The translations under genes and the position numbers were made by a program. The notes under the pieces were generated by a model. The model had not been told where the DNA came from, ran no database searches, and worked only from the letters and a program-made list of their open reading frames with translations. Positions 53,291 to 62,557 of a DNA stretch of 64,000 nucleotides are shown here, in pieces (position 1 is the first letter of the stretch; each line of letters starts with the position of its first letter). The DNA comes from Aureimonas endophytica (GTDB lineage Bacteria > Pseudomonadota > Alphaproteobacteria > Rhizobiales > Rhizobiaceae), in contig NZ_BMIQ01000005.1 of the NCBI RefSeq assembly GCF_014642635.1, forward strand, positions 124,001-188,000. Reading direction: 5' to 3'.

Positions 53291-54793
53291 TCAGCCGAAG
53301 CGGGCCGCCATGGCGGCGAGGACGCCCTCGGCGGCGATATCGGCGACGGCGCGGCTGAGCGGCACGGCGAAGCGCGGATCCTTCGGCAGATCGGCGCCGA
53401 ACACGGCCTCGAAGCGCAGAAAGGCCTCCGTCTCCGCCTCCGGGCCGAGACGCGGCGCGGGCCGGCCGGGCCAGGCGAGAAGCGCGGGATCGGCGACGGC
53501 GAAGGCCTGTCCCGCATCGTTCTCGCCGGACGAGGAGCGGATCCAGGCGGCGACGGCGAAGACCAGCGCCTCGATCCCCTCCCCGCGCGCCAGCCGCTCG
53601 CGGGCGGGGCTGACGAGGCGCTGCGGCACCTTCAGCGAGGCATCCGTCGCGATCTGCGCGGTGCGGTGCGGCAAGGCCGGATTGGCGAAGCGCGGCAGGA
53701 GCGCCGCGCGATAGGCGGCGGCCGTCGCGGCGTCGATCGCGAGCGTCGGCTCCGTCTCGGCCCAGTAGCGTTCGAGGAAGCGCCGCACGCCCGGATGGGC
53801 GACGGCCTGCGGCACGGTCTCGAAGCCGGCGAGCCGGCCGATCGCGGCGATCGCGGTATGGGCGCCGTTGAGGAGGCGCAGCTTCATGTGCTCGTAGGGC
53901 TCGACATCGGCGACGAAGCGCACGCCGCTCGCCTCGAAGGGCGGGCGCTCGCCGGCGAAACGGTCCTCGACGATCCAGTCGAAGGCCGGCTCGGCGAGAA
54001 CCGGCCAGGCGTCGAAAAGGCCCGTCAGCGCCGCGACCTCGCGGCGATCGGCCTCGGTCGTCGCCGGCACGATGCGATCCACCATGGCGGAGGGAAAGGC
54101 GATCGTCTCCTCGATATAGGAGCGGAGCGCCGGGTCGCGGGCGGCGGCGAATTCCGTCAGCACGGCGCGCAGCATCGCGCCGTTCTTCGGCAGGTTGTCG
54201 CAGGAGACGATGGTGAGCGGCGGCGCGCCCGCCTGCCGGCGCCGGTCGAGGCCGGCGGCGAGGAAGCCGAGCGCCGAGACCGGCGGGCCAAACGCGGCGA
54301 GATCGGCGGCGACGGCCGGGTCGGCGCGGTCGAGCCGGCCGGTCGCGCGGTCGATACCGTAGCCCTTCTCGGTGATCGTCAGGGTGACGAGCTTCACCGC
54401 CGGATCGGCGAGGGCGGCGATCAGCGCCTCCGGCTCCTCCGGCGCGACGATGATCCTGAGGAGCGAGCCGACGACGCGGGCGGAGACGCTCGCCCCGTCG
54501 CGCAGCGCGAAGGTGTAGAGACCGTCCTGCGGGCACAGCGCGTCGCGCGTCTCGGGCGAGCGCAGCGAGGCGGCGACGATGCCCCAGCCCATGTCGCCGC
54601 GCCGGAGCGCGTCGTCGGCGAAGACGGCCTGATGGCCGCGATGGAAGGCGCCGAGGCCGAGATGCACGATGCCGGGCCGGGCGGCGGCGCGATCGTAGCG
54701 CGGGCGGCCGATCGCCGGCGGCAGGCGGTCGAGCGCCCCTTCCGAGAGGCGCGGACGCTCCGTCGCGGCGGGTTCCGAAGGCGAGGACAGCAT
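53291..54793 (-). CDS. Mannitol/fructuronate-type long-chain dehydrogenase
   Basis: A 500-residue member of the mannitol dehydrogenase / UxuB family, which interconverts polyols or hexonates with ketoses using NAD. Signatures: GIVHLGLGAFHRGHQAVFADD at the N-terminus, TLTITEKGYG, TIVSCDNLPKNGAML, DRIVPATTEADRR and the catalytic stretch KLRLLNGAHTAIAAIG. The length is typical (about 490). The ATG overlaps the SDR stop by one base. Substrate class (polyol or uronate) is not resolved. Confidence 0.92.
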   Translation of the reverse strand: MLSSPSEPAATERPRLSEGALDRLPPAIGRPRYDRAAARPGIVHLGLGAFHRGHQAVFADDALRRGDMGWGIVAASLRSPETRDALCPQDGLYTFALRDGASVSARVVGSLLRIIVAPEEPEALIAALADPAVKLVTLTITEKGYGIDRATGRLDRADPAVAADLAAFGPPVSALGFLAAGLDRRRQAGAPPLTIVSCDNLPKNGAMLRAVLTEFAAARDPALRSYIEETIAFPSAMVDRIVPATTEADRREVAALTGLFDAWPVLAEPAFDWIVEDRFAGERPPFEASGVRFVADVEPYEHMKLRLLNGAHTAIAAIGRLAGFETVPQAVAHPGVRRFLERYWAETEPTLAIDAATAAAYRAALLPRFANPALPHRTAQIATDASLKVPQRLVSPARERLARGEGIEALVFAVAAWIRSSSGENDAGQAFAVADPALLAWPGRPAPRLGPEAETEAFLRFEAVFGADLPKDPRFAVPLSRAVADIAAEGVLAAMAARFG

Positions 54794-55533
54794 CAGCCGA
54801 ACTCCATGCCGCCGTTCATGTCGATCACCTCGCCGGTGATGAAGCCGGCGAGCGGCGAGGAGAGGAAGGCGACGGCATGGGCCACCTCCTCCGGCTCGCA
54901 GAAGCGGCCGACGGGAATGGCCTTCAGCTGCCGGTCGCGCTGCTCCTGCGTCAGCTGTTCGAGGATCATCGGCGAGACGACATAGGCGGGGGCGACGGCA
55001 TTGGCGGTGATGCCGGTGCCGGCGAGCTCGCGCGCCGAGGAGAAGGTGAGCCCGACCAGCGCCGCCTTGGAGACGGCATAGCCGGTGCCGGCCGTCAGCC
55101 CGCCCGACTTCCAGGCATAGGAGGCGATGTTGACGAGGCGGCCCCAGCCCGCCGCCTTCATCGCCGGGACGAAGGCCTGGGTGAGAAGCAGCGCCGCGTC
55201 GAGATTGACCGCCATCAGCGCGCGCCATTCGGCGAGCGTCGTCGCCTCCAGCTTGTGCGGCGACAGGATGCCGGCATTGTTGACGAGGATGTCGACGCGC
55301 CCGAAGCGGGCGAGGATCTCGCCCGTGCCGGCCGCGACGGCATCCGGATCGGCGAGGTCGATCGCGAAGGGCGCGGCGCCGTCGCCGAGCGCCAGCGCCT
55401 GTTCGAGAAGCGCCTGGCCTTCCCGGTCGACCAGCGCGACGCGGGCGCCGGCCGCCCTCAGCACCGCGACGATGGCGCGGCCGATGCCGCCGCAGGCGCC
55501 CGTCACCACCGCCGTCTTGCCGCTCAGATCCAT
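54793..55533 (-). CDS. Short-chain dehydrogenase/reductase
   Basis: A 246-residue classical SDR. The NAD(P) motif TGACGGIG (11-18), NNAG in ILVNNAGILSPH, catalytic Ser in NIASYAWKSGG and the YxxxK motif YAVSK are present, with the C-terminal INGGMEFG-like end (DMNGGMEFG). An Asp in VALVDREG favours NAD. It probably oxidises a sugar or polyol. It is the first gene after the GntR regulator in the minus-strand operon and is translationally coupled to the polyol dehydrogenase. Confidence 0.92.
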   Translation of the reverse strand: MDLSGKTAVVTGACGGIGRAIVAVLRAAGARVALVDREGQALLEQALALGDGAAPFAIDLADPDAVAAGTGEILARFGRVDILVNNAGILSPHKLEATTLAEWRALMAVNLDAALLLTQAFVPAMKAAGWGRLVNIASYAWKSGGLTAGTGYAVSKAALVGLTFSSARELAGTGITANAVAPAYVVSPMILEQLTQEQRDRQLKAIPVGRFCEPEEVAHAVAFLSSPLAGFITGEVIDMNGGMEFG

Positions 55534-55564
55534 GGCCTGTCCTTTTCCTGGCGCGCCCTACCGC

Positions 55565-56308
55565 TCACGGCGCGTAATGGCGTCGTTCCTCGTCGGGCAG
55601 GTGCTCGAAGAGAATGAAGATCTTGTCGAGATGGGCGGTCAGCGCCGCTTCCGCCGCCGGCGCGTCGCCCCGGTCCAGCGCTTCGACGATGCGGCGATGC
55701 TCCTCCACCACGACGGGCAGGCGCTCCGGGCTGCCGGAAAAGCGGATGAAGCGGGTGAGCCGCGTCTTGGCGGCGAGAACCGTCGGCCAGACGCCCTCGC
55801 GGCCCGCCTGGAGGGCGATGAGCTGATGGAAGCGCTCGTCGTCGCGGTGGAAGCCGTCGACATCGCCGCGCGCGATATCCGCGCTCTGCGCGTCGAGCGA
55901 GTCGGAAAGGGCCCGGCTCGCCGCCGGCGTCCAGCGCGCCGCCGCCTCGCGCAGGAGTTGCGCCTCCAGCGTGCGGCGCACGAAATGGCTGTCGTGGATG
56001 CCGCCGAGCCGGATGCGCGAGACGAAGCTGCCCTGCTGCGGGAAGACCTCGACCAGCCCCTCCTCGCCGAGGCGCTGGATGGCGGCGCGCACCGGCGTGC
56101 GCGACACGGCGAACTGGCGGCAGATGGAATTCTCGCTGATCGCCGCGCCGGGCGAAAGGCGCACGGTGAGGATCGCCTCGCGCAGGGCGGCATGGACCTG
56201 GTCGGCCATGGACAGGCGCCGGTCGAGCGCGAAGGGCAGATCGGCGAGCCCCCCCGCCTCCGCCTCCTCGCCCGCCATCGGCGGCCTCTCGGTCACGTTC
56301 GAAACCAT
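55565..56308 (-). CDS. GntR-family regulator, FCD type
   Basis: A 247-residue regulator with an N-terminal GntR winged helix (DQVHAALREAILTVRLSPGAAISENSICRQFAVSRTPVRAAIQRLGEEGLVEV, read in pieces) and an FCD ligand domain with HDSHFVRRTLEAQLL, DERFHQLIALQAG and EEHRRIVEAL. The ATG at 56308 follows GGGAAA; an ATG at 56278 with GAGAGG upstream is also plausible. It is divergent from a sugar importer and upstream of the three dehydrogenases, so it likely controls both in response to the sugar or its product. Confidence 0.88.
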   Translation of the reverse strand: MVSNVTERPPMAGEEAEAGGLADLPFALDRRLSMADQVHAALREAILTVRLSPGAAISENSICRQFAVSRTPVRAAIQRLGEEGLVEVFPQQGSFVSRIRLGGIHDSHFVRRTLEAQLLREAAARWTPAASRALSDSLDAQSADIARGDVDGFHRDDERFHQLIALQAGREGVWPTVLAAKTRLTRFIRFSGSPERLPVVVEEHRRIVEALDRGDAPAAEAALTAHLDKIFILFEHLPDEERRHYAP

Positions 56309-56330
56309 GCGGGCGAATTTCCCGTTGCAG

Positions 56331-56352
56331 CTTGGATACAAGGATACTAGGA
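56331..56352. promoter_or_regulatory. Candidate operator between GntR gene and sugar importer
   Basis: GGATACAAGGATACTAGGATC (from 56334) contains GGATAC, GGATAC and GGATC in direct repetition with 8-bp spacing in the 139-bp divergent gap. ATACAAGGAT (56336-56345) recurs in front of the other GntR gene at 12914-12923. Confidence 0.45.
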
Positions 56353-56447
56353 TCGCAGGGCGAAGCGCAAGGCGTCGCGAGCGGTCCGGGACGGAAAACG
56401 AGGATCGCCGCGATTCGGCGCCGTGTCATTCATGGGGAGGACCAGAA

Positions 56448-57470
56448 ATGTCGATTTCCATCCGGCGGGCCCTGGCGGCCGCGCTCGTACTCGCATCGTC
56501 CGGCACCGGGGCGCTCGCCGCCGACGACAGCCGGATCGGCCTCGTGCCCGGCGGCCCGCATCCCTATTTCGCGGCCTGGGACCAGGCGGCGAAGGATGCG
56601 GCGAAGGATTTCGGCCTCTCCGGCGCCGACTACAAGGTGCCGCAGAAATGGGAGCTCAGCCAGCAGAACCAGCTGCTCGAAAGCATGCTGAGCCAGGGTT
56701 ATAACGGCTTCCTGATCTTCCCGGGCGACAGCGTCGGCACCGTCTCCACCGTGTCCGAGATCGTCGGCAACGGCGCGCCCGTCGTCACCGGCGCCGGCTG
56801 CCTGAAGGACCCGTCCGAGGCCGCCTTCTGTCTCGGCACCGATACCGGCAATTCGGCCTATCTCGGCACGCAGGAACTCCTGAAGATCCTCGGCCCCGGC
56901 AAGCGCATCGCCCATTTCACCGGCTTCCTGGTCGATCCGAACACGCAGCTGCGCATCGACGCGGTGGCGAAGGCGGCCAAGGAAGGCGGGGCGACCGTCG
57001 TCCAGGTCATCGCCGACATCGACGCGCCGGAGCCGGCGGAGGAGAAGATCAACGCCTATCTCGCCGCCCATGCCGGCGAGGTGGACGGCATCGTGACGAC
57101 GGCCTGGGTGCCGGCGGTGGTCGCCGCCAACGCGTTGCGCAAGATCGGCGACAAGCGCATCAAGATGGTCGGCATCGACCATGACGAGGTGGTGCTGAAG
57201 GCGATCAAGGACGGCTTCGTCTCGGGCACCATGCTGCAGAATCCCTATGGCCAGGGCTATATCGGCGCCTTCGCGCTCGACAAGCTGCGCAAGGGCTGCA
57301 CCGTGAAGGCGGACGCGCCCTTCAAGTCGAACGCGCTGACGGCGAAGTTCATCGATTCCGGCACGATCTATGTCGCGGCCGACAAGGTGGACTCCTATGT
57401 CGACGCGATGCGCGAGAAGACCAAGACGCTGCTCGCCAGCTTCGGCGACACCTATCTCGCCTGCCCCTGA
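56448..57470 (+). CDS. Sugar ABC transporter periplasmic binding protein
   Basis: A 340-residue binding protein of the RbsB/YtfQ type with a signal peptide (RRALAAALVLASSGTGALAA). The mature part has SRIGLVPGGPHPYFAAWDQAAKDAAKDFG, the sugar-contact WELSQQNQLLESMLSQGYNGFL and NPYGQGYIGAFALDKL. Two Cys pairs (GAGCLKDPSEAAFC; C433-like near KGC and LACP) may form disulfides. The ATG follows GGGGAGGACC. It heads a binding protein, permease, permease, ATPase operon. The substrate is probably a sugar handled by the divergent dehydrogenases. Confidence 0.9.
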   Translation: MSISIRRALAAALVLASSGTGALAADDSRIGLVPGGPHPYFAAWDQAAKDAAKDFGLSGADYKVPQKWELSQQNQLLESMLSQGYNGFLIFPGDSVGTVSTVSEIVGNGAPVVTGAGCLKDPSEAAFCLGTDTGNSAYLGTQELLKILGPGKRIAHFTGFLVDPNTQLRIDAVAKAAKEGGATVVQVIADIDAPEPAEEKINAYLAAHAGEVDGIVTTAWVPAVVAANALRKIGDKRIKMVGIDHDEVVLKAIKDGFVSGTMLQNPYGQGYIGAFALDKLRKGCTVKADAPFKSNALTAKFIDSGTIYVAADKVDSYVDAMREKTKTLLASFGDTYLACP

Positions 57471-57549
57471 CGCCCGAAGGTCCGGCCGGCCCGGCCCTCG
57501 CCGCGCCGGCCGCCTCCCGTTTCGAACCCGCCCGCTCGAGGAGCGCTCC

Positions 57550-58581
57550 ATGACGATCGACGAAGCGCCCGCCGGCGCGCCGGCGCGCGCGGCAAGGTCC
57601 CGCCGCGAGCCGAGGCCCGGCTTCTGGCTGACCAACGAATTCGGCCTTCTGGCGCTGATCCTCCTCTTCGGCCTCCTCTTCGCCACGCTGGCGAACGGCT
57701 TTCTCTCGCCCTTCAACCTCTTCGCGCTCGGCCGCACCGCGGCGGTGAACATCGTCATCGGCCTTTCGATGATGGCGGTGATCGTCACCGGCGGGCTCAA
57801 CCTTGCGGTCGGCGCCATCGGCGTCTCGGCCGCCATGGCCTGCGGCTACGGCGTGGAGACGCTCGGCCTGCCCTGGCCGCTCGGCCTTCTCGGCGGGCTC
57901 GGCCTCGGCGCGGCGCTCGGCTTCGTCAACGGCTGGACCGTGGTGCGCACCGGCCTCCACAGCTTCATCATCACGCTGGCGACGATGAGCATCTTCTTCG
58001 GCGCGATGATCTTCCTGACGCGGGCGGAATCCTTCCGGCAGCTGCCGCCCGCCTTCGCCGCCTTCGGCCGGGCGAAGCTCGGCGGCACCGTCTCGCCGCT
58101 GCTCCTCGTCACCATCGCGGTGATGCTCGCCCTCGTCTATCTCTATCGCTTCACCGCGCTCGGCCGCGAGATGCTGGCGGCGGGGGCGCGGCCGGAAGCG
58201 GCGGAACTCTCCGGCATCCGCGTCGGCCGCGTCTTCGTCCTCTGCCACGTCCTGTCCGGCCTCCTCGCCGGCGTCGCGGCGCTGATGCTCGTCGCGCGCA
58301 ACGGCGCGGCGATCCCCTCCATGGCCGGCCAGCTCGGCCAGGACTGGCTGCTGCCGGCCTTTCTCGGCCCCGTCCTCGGCGGCACGCTGCTGAACGGCGG
58401 CAAGGTCTCGGTGATCGGCACCGCGCTCGGCGCGCTCCTCGTCACCATGCTGACGAGCGGGCTCCTCCTGCTCCAGCTCGGCGAGTTCTGGATCCAGTCC
58501 TTTCTCGGCCTGCTCCTGCTGCTCGCGGTGCTGATCGACAAGGCGCGCCGCTCCTATCTCGCCCGGAGGAATCTCGCATGA
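57550..58581 (+). CDS. Sugar ABC transporter permease 1
   Basis: A 343-residue RbsC-type inner-membrane permease. Family signature VIVTGGLNLAVGAIGVSAAMA lies near residue 80, with a GREMLAAGARPEAAELSGI loop and LGPVLGGTLLNGGKVSVIG in the C-terminal third. It pairs with the different permease encoded next, as in YtfT/YjfF-type importers. The last codons overlap the next start (ATGA). Confidence 0.9.
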   Translation: MTIDEAPAGAPARAARSRREPRPGFWLTNEFGLLALILLFGLLFATLANGFLSPFNLFALGRTAAVNIVIGLSMMAVIVTGGLNLAVGAIGVSAAMACGYGVETLGLPWPLGLLGGLGLGAALGFVNGWTVVRTGLHSFIITLATMSIFFGAMIFLTRAESFRQLPPAFAAFGRAKLGGTVSPLLLVTIAVMLALVYLYRFTALGREMLAAGARPEAAELSGIRVGRVFVLCHVLSGLLAGVAALMLVARNGAAIPSMAGQLGQDWLLPAFLGPVLGGTLLNGGKVSVIGTALGALLVTMLTSGLLLLQLGEFWIQSFLGLLLLLAVLIDKARRSYLARRNLA

Positions 58582-59585
58582 GTCCCGCCGCCCTTCCCGC
58601 CGCCGGCCCGGACGGCGCCCTCGCCCGGCTGCTGCGCGCCGACTGGTTCGGCCCCGGCCTCGTCACGCTCGCGGCCATGGCGCTGATCGGGGCGCTCAGC
58701 CCCTCCTTCCTCTCGCCGCTCAATCTCCAGATCCTGGCGCTGGCCATCGCGGTGAACGCGCTGATCGCCTTCTCGCAGATGATCATCATCGCCATCGGCC
58801 AGATGAACCTCTCGGTCGGTGCCATCGGCGGCCTTTCCGCCATCACCTTCGGCGGGCTGATGGACGCGTTCGGCCTGCCGGCGCCCCTCGCCGCCGGCGC
58901 CGCCCTGCTCGTCGGCCTCCTCTGCGGCGCGCTGAACGGGCTCTTCATCGTCTGGACCGGCATCTCCGCCTTCGTCATCACCCTCGCCAGCCTGTCGATC
59001 TACAAGGGCATCAATCTCGGCGTCACGCGGGCCGAGCCCTTCTACGGCATCGCCGAGGGCGTGAAGGCCTTCGGCCAGGCGCTCGTCCTCGGCCCCCTGC
59101 CCTGGCTCGCCGTGCCGACGATCCTCGTCGCGCTCGGCCTCAGCTTCATGCTGGCGCGCCTGCCGATCGGGCGCTTCGTCCTGGCGGTCGGCGGCAACGC
59201 CCATGCGGCGGAGCTCTCCGGCGTCTCGGTCGGCCCGACGGTGGTCTTCGCCCATGCCCTGTCCGGCATGCTCGCCGCGCTCGCCGGCATCCTTCTCGTC
59301 GCCCGCCTCCAGATCGGCCAGCCGACCATCGGCGACGACTGGCTGATCCTCTCCTTCGCCGCCCCGGTCATCGGCGGCGCGGTCCTCGCCGGCGGCCATG
59401 TCAGCGTCGCGGCGACGCTGTTCGGCACCGCCATCGTCGCGATCATCACCCAGGCCCTCGTCCTCTTCAACATCGATCCCTTCCTCGTGCAGATCGTGCT
59501 CGGCGCGCTGATCCTGGCGGCGGTCGGGCTCAACCGGCTGCGCGAGGCGAGGCTCGCGGCGACCCGGCGGGGAGCGGCGCGATGA
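58578..59585 (+). CDS. Sugar ABC transporter permease 2
   Basis: A 335-residue RbsC-type permease, second channel subunit. Signature IIIAIGQMNLSVGAIGGLSAITFGG lies near residue 75, GRFVLAVGGNAHAAELSGV near 200, and VIGGAVLAGGHVSVAATLFG in the last third. It overlaps both neighbours by 4 bp, so all three membrane-complex genes are translated together. Confidence 0.9.
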   Translation: MSPAALPAAGPDGALARLLRADWFGPGLVTLAAMALIGALSPSFLSPLNLQILALAIAVNALIAFSQMIIIAIGQMNLSVGAIGGLSAITFGGLMDAFGLPAPLAAGAALLVGLLCGALNGLFIVWTGISAFVITLASLSIYKGINLGVTRAEPFYGIAEGVKAFGQALVLGPLPWLAVPTILVALGLSFMLARLPIGRFVLAVGGNAHAAELSGVSVGPTVVFAHALSGMLAALAGILLVARLQIGQPTIGDDWLILSFAAPVIGGAVLAGGHVSVAATLFGTAIVAIITQALVLFNIDPFLVQIVLGALILAAVGLNRLREARLAATRRGAAR

Positions 59586-61105
59586 CGGCGATCTTCGAGG
59601 CGCGTGGCATCGAGAAGTCCTTTCCGGGCGTCAAGGCGCTGAAGGGCGTCTCGCTGACGCTCGACACCCATTCCATCCACGCGCTGCTCGGCGAGAACGG
59701 CGCCGGCAAGTCGACGCTGATCAAGATCGTCACCGGCGTGCAGCGGCCGGATGCCGGCACGCTCCTCCTCGACGGCCGGACCGTCGCCTTCGCCAATCCG
59801 CGCGAGGCGATCGCGCAGCGGATCGGCGTCGTGCACCAGGAGCGCAATCTCATCCCGCGCTTCTCCGTCGCCGAGAACATCCATCTCGAACAGATCGCCG
59901 GCCACCTGACGAAGCCGGTCGACCATGCCGAGCTGAACCGGCAGGCGGCGCGCTGGCTGGAGATGCTCGGCCTCGACATCGATCCGCGAACGCCGGTCTC
60001 GCGGCTCAGCGTCGCCCAGATGCAGCTCGTCGAGATCGCCAAGGCCCTGTCGCTGCGCTCGCGCGTCCTCCTTCTCGACGAGCCGACCGCCTCGCTCACC
60101 TCCAACGAGACGGACCGGCTCTTCGCCTTCCTGAAACGCCTGCGCGACGGCGGGGCGAGCCTTCTCTTCGTCAGCCACAAGCTGGAGGAGGTGCAGGAGA
60201 TCTGCGACAGCGTGACGGTGCTGCGCGACGGGGCGAATGCCTGCGCCAGCCGGTCGATGGCCGGCATGGGCCGGCAGGATATCGTCCGCCTGATGATCGG
60301 CCGGGCCGAAAGCGAGAGCCCGCGCCGCGACGGGGCCGCGAAGGCCCGGCAAGCGCCGGTGGCCCTCAGGCTCCGCGGCGTCGAGACCGCGCTCGGCCAT
60401 CGCGCCATCGATCTGGAGGTGAAGGAAGGCGAGATCCTCGGCCTCTACGGCCTCGTCGGCGCCGGCCGCACGGAGCTCGCCCGCTGCATCATCGGCCAGT
60501 CCGCCATCACCGCCGGCACGGTGGAGGTGGCCGGGCGGCCCGCCCGGATCCGCGACGTCGCCGAGGCGATCCATCGCCACCGGATCGGCTATGTCAGCGA
60601 GGACCGCAAGGGCAACGGCCTGGTTCTCGCCCATTCGGTGCTCGACAATGCCGGCATCGCCGTCTGGCGGGCGCTGTCCGGCCGCTTCGGCTTCCTGACG
60701 AACGGGCGCGTGCGCGCCGCCGTCGCCCCCTTCATCGACAAGCTGGAGGTGAAGACGCCGAGCCTGTCGCAGACGGTCGGCCTCCTGTCCGGCGGCAACC
60801 AGCAGAAGATCAGCGTCGCCAAGTGGCTGGCGGCGGGGGTGAAGATCCTGATCGTCGACGAGCCCTCCGTCGGCATCGACATCAAGACCAAGGCCTATCT
60901 GCACGATCTCCTGAGGGAACTGGCGAGCGCCGGCACGGCGGTGATCGTCATCACCAGCGACATGCCGGAAATGATCGCCCTCGCCGACCGCATCGCCGTG
61001 ATGGACGGCTACCGCCTCAACGGCGAGATCCAGAACAGCGGCGTCTACGAGACGATGAGCGAGGCGATCATGGGCCTCATCCACCGGACCGAGGCGGCGG
61101 CCTGA
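59582..61105 (+). CDS. Sugar ABC transporter ATPase (two-domain, RbsA type)
   Basis: A 507-residue double-cassette ATPase. The first cassette has Walker A GENGAGKS (37-44), signature-like LSVAQMQLVEIAKALSL and LLLDEPTASLTSNE. The second has the usual degenerate P-loop GLVGAGRTEL, with LSGGNQQKISVAKWLA and ILIVDEPSVGIDIKTK. Such proteins energise CUT2 monosaccharide importers. The final gene of the operon; it is convergent with the ROK gene across 28 bp. Confidence 0.93.
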   Translation: MTAIFEARGIEKSFPGVKALKGVSLTLDTHSIHALLGENGAGKSTLIKIVTGVQRPDAGTLLLDGRTVAFANPREAIAQRIGVVHQERNLIPRFSVAENIHLEQIAGHLTKPVDHAELNRQAARWLEMLGLDIDPRTPVSRLSVAQMQLVEIAKALSLRSRVLLLDEPTASLTSNETDRLFAFLKRLRDGGASLLFVSHKLEEVQEICDSVTVLRDGANACASRSMAGMGRQDIVRLMIGRAESESPRRDGAAKARQAPVALRLRGVETALGHRAIDLEVKEGEILGLYGLVGAGRTELARCIIGQSAITAGTVEVAGRPARIRDVAEAIHRHRIGYVSEDRKGNGLVLAHSVLDNAGIAVWRALSGRFGFLTNGRVRAAVAPFIDKLEVKTPSLSQTVGLLSGGNQQKISVAKWLAAGVKILIVDEPSVGIDIKTKAYLHDLLRELASAGTAVIVITSDMPEMIALADRIAVMDGYRLNGEIQNSGVYETMSEAIMGLIHRTEAAA

Positions 61106-61133
61106 CGCGCCGCCCCGGCGGGGCCGCGCTCGG

Positions 61134-62369
61134 TCAGCGCGCCGACCGCCGCGCCGCGCCGTGGCGCGCGATCACGTCCTCGACCGCGCCCGGCGCCAGC
61201 CGCGTCTCGCGCACGAGGAGCGCGGCGCCGGTGATCCCGGCATCGCCCGAGGGACGGGCCGTCACGATCGCCAGCTCGCGCGTCGCGAGCGGCAGCGAGC
61301 GGTGATAGATCACCTCGCGGATGCCGGCGAGGAGGGTGTCCTCGGCATCGGCCAGCGTCCCGCCGATGACGATGGTCGAGGGGTTGAGGATGCTGACGAC
61401 GCTCGCCAGCACGTCGCCGAGGATGCGGCCCGCCTCGCGCACGAGATGGATCGCCAGCGGCTCGCCGAGGCGGATCAGCGCCACGACGTCCCGCGCCTCG
61501 CGCGCCTCGATCCCTTCCGCCCGCAGCTCGCGCGCGATCGCCCAGCCGGCGGCCCGCGCCTCGACGCAGCCGACCTTGCCGCAGCGGCAGAGCGGGGCCG
61601 GCTCGCGCAGGAACTGGATATGGCCGATATCGCCGGCGCCGCCCTGCGCCCCGCGATAGATGCGCCCATCGGTGATGATGGCGCTGCCGATGCCGGTGCC
61701 GATCTTCACATAGACGACGTCGCGCGCGAGGGGCCGCAGGCGGCGATGATCGGCGAGCGCCAGGAGATTGACGTCGTTCTCGGCGAAGACCGGCGCGCCG
61801 AGCCGCGCTTCCAGCCAGGAGCGGATGTCGAACTCGTCCCAGCCCGGCATGACGGAGGGGCCGACGACCCGCCCCCGCGCGAAATCCACCGGCGCCGGCA
61901 GGCTGAGCCCGATGCCGAGAACTTCGCCCGCCGCCCGGCCGAGCCGCGCCAGCAGCGCGCGAAAGCCCCGCGCCATCCAGTCGAGCACGGGTTCCGGGCC
62001 GCGCCGCAGGTCCATGGCCTCGGACGTTTCTTCGAGGATGCGCCCGTCGAGATCGGTCGCCGCGAGGCGGATGCGCCTTTCGCCGAGATCGGCGGCGAGG
62101 ATCACGGCGAAGCCGGCGCGAAGGCGCAGGACCCGGGCCGGGCGGCCGCCGCTCGGCAAGGTCTCCTCGGCCTCCTCGACCAGCCCGGCTTCGAGAAGCG
62201 CCGAAAGGCGCTGCGCCACCGTGGCGCGCGACAGGCCGGCGCGGTCGGCCAGCGCCGAGCGCGAGCGCGCCTCGCCGGAGGCGATCAGCGCGAGAAGCTC
62301 GCCGCCCCCCGCCGCCGCCCCCGGCTCGCGTCCCGTCGCGGCGCGCGCGCCCTCCACCTTCACCGTCAT
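61134..62369 (-). CDS. ROK-family transcriptional repressor
   Basis: A 411-residue repressor with an N-terminal helix-turn-helix (RSALADRAGLSRATVAQRLSALLEAGLVEE) and a ROK sugar-kinase-like domain. ROK features are the AADLGERRIRLAATDL phosphate strand, GIGLSLPAPVDFARG, FAENDVNLLAL and the zinc-binding CRCGKVGCVEA (His in GDIGHIQF). The start at 62369 follows AGAGGA. It is divergent from an frcB-like gene and thus resembles the FrcR position in rhizobia; inducer would be fructose or a similar sugar. Confidence 0.9.
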   Translation of the reverse strand: MTVKVEGARAATGREPGAAAGGGELLALIASGEARSRSALADRAGLSRATVAQRLSALLEAGLVEEAEETLPSGGRPARVLRLRAGFAVILAADLGERRIRLAATDLDGRILEETSEAMDLRRGPEPVLDWMARGFRALLARLGRAAGEVLGIGLSLPAPVDFARGRVVGPSVMPGWDEFDIRSWLEARLGAPVFAENDVNLLALADHRRLRPLARDVVYVKIGTGIGSAIITDGRIYRGAQGGAGDIGHIQFLREPAPLCRCGKVGCVEARAAGWAIARELRAEGIEAREARDVVALIRLGEPLAIHLVREAGRILGDVLASVVSILNPSTIVIGGTLADAEDTLLAGIREVIYHRSLPLATRELAIVTARPSGDAGITGAALLVRETRLAPGAVEDVIARHGAARRSAR

Positions 62370-62399
62370 GCCGTCCGTCCTCTTCGGTTCTCCAAGCCT

Positions 62400-62470
62400 A
62401 GCGCGTTCCAACCCGTCAGGGTTATGTCTAAAAAAATGCATATCTTGTGATCATTTCGATTGACGCCGAG
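62400..62470. promoter_or_regulatory. AT-rich divergent promoter region
   Basis: The 188-bp gap between the ROK gene and frcB-like gene contains the AT-richest stretch of this end of the window (around 62419-62460, with TAAAAAAATGCATATC and TTGTGATCATTTCG). It is the natural place for the promoters and the ROK operator. ATGCAT and TGATCA are short palindromes within it. Confidence 0.5.
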
Positions 62471-62557
62471 CCGATCATGGCGCCATCCTGCCCTTGTTGA
62501 GCCGAAGGCGCGGGATGGGAGCCCCGCGCCCTGCGATCGGCTCTCGGGGAGGAAACA

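Noticed and set aside
59042-61084. A 680-codon minus-strand open frame
   Set aside because: Antisense to the two-domain sugar ATPase with intact Walker and signature motifs.
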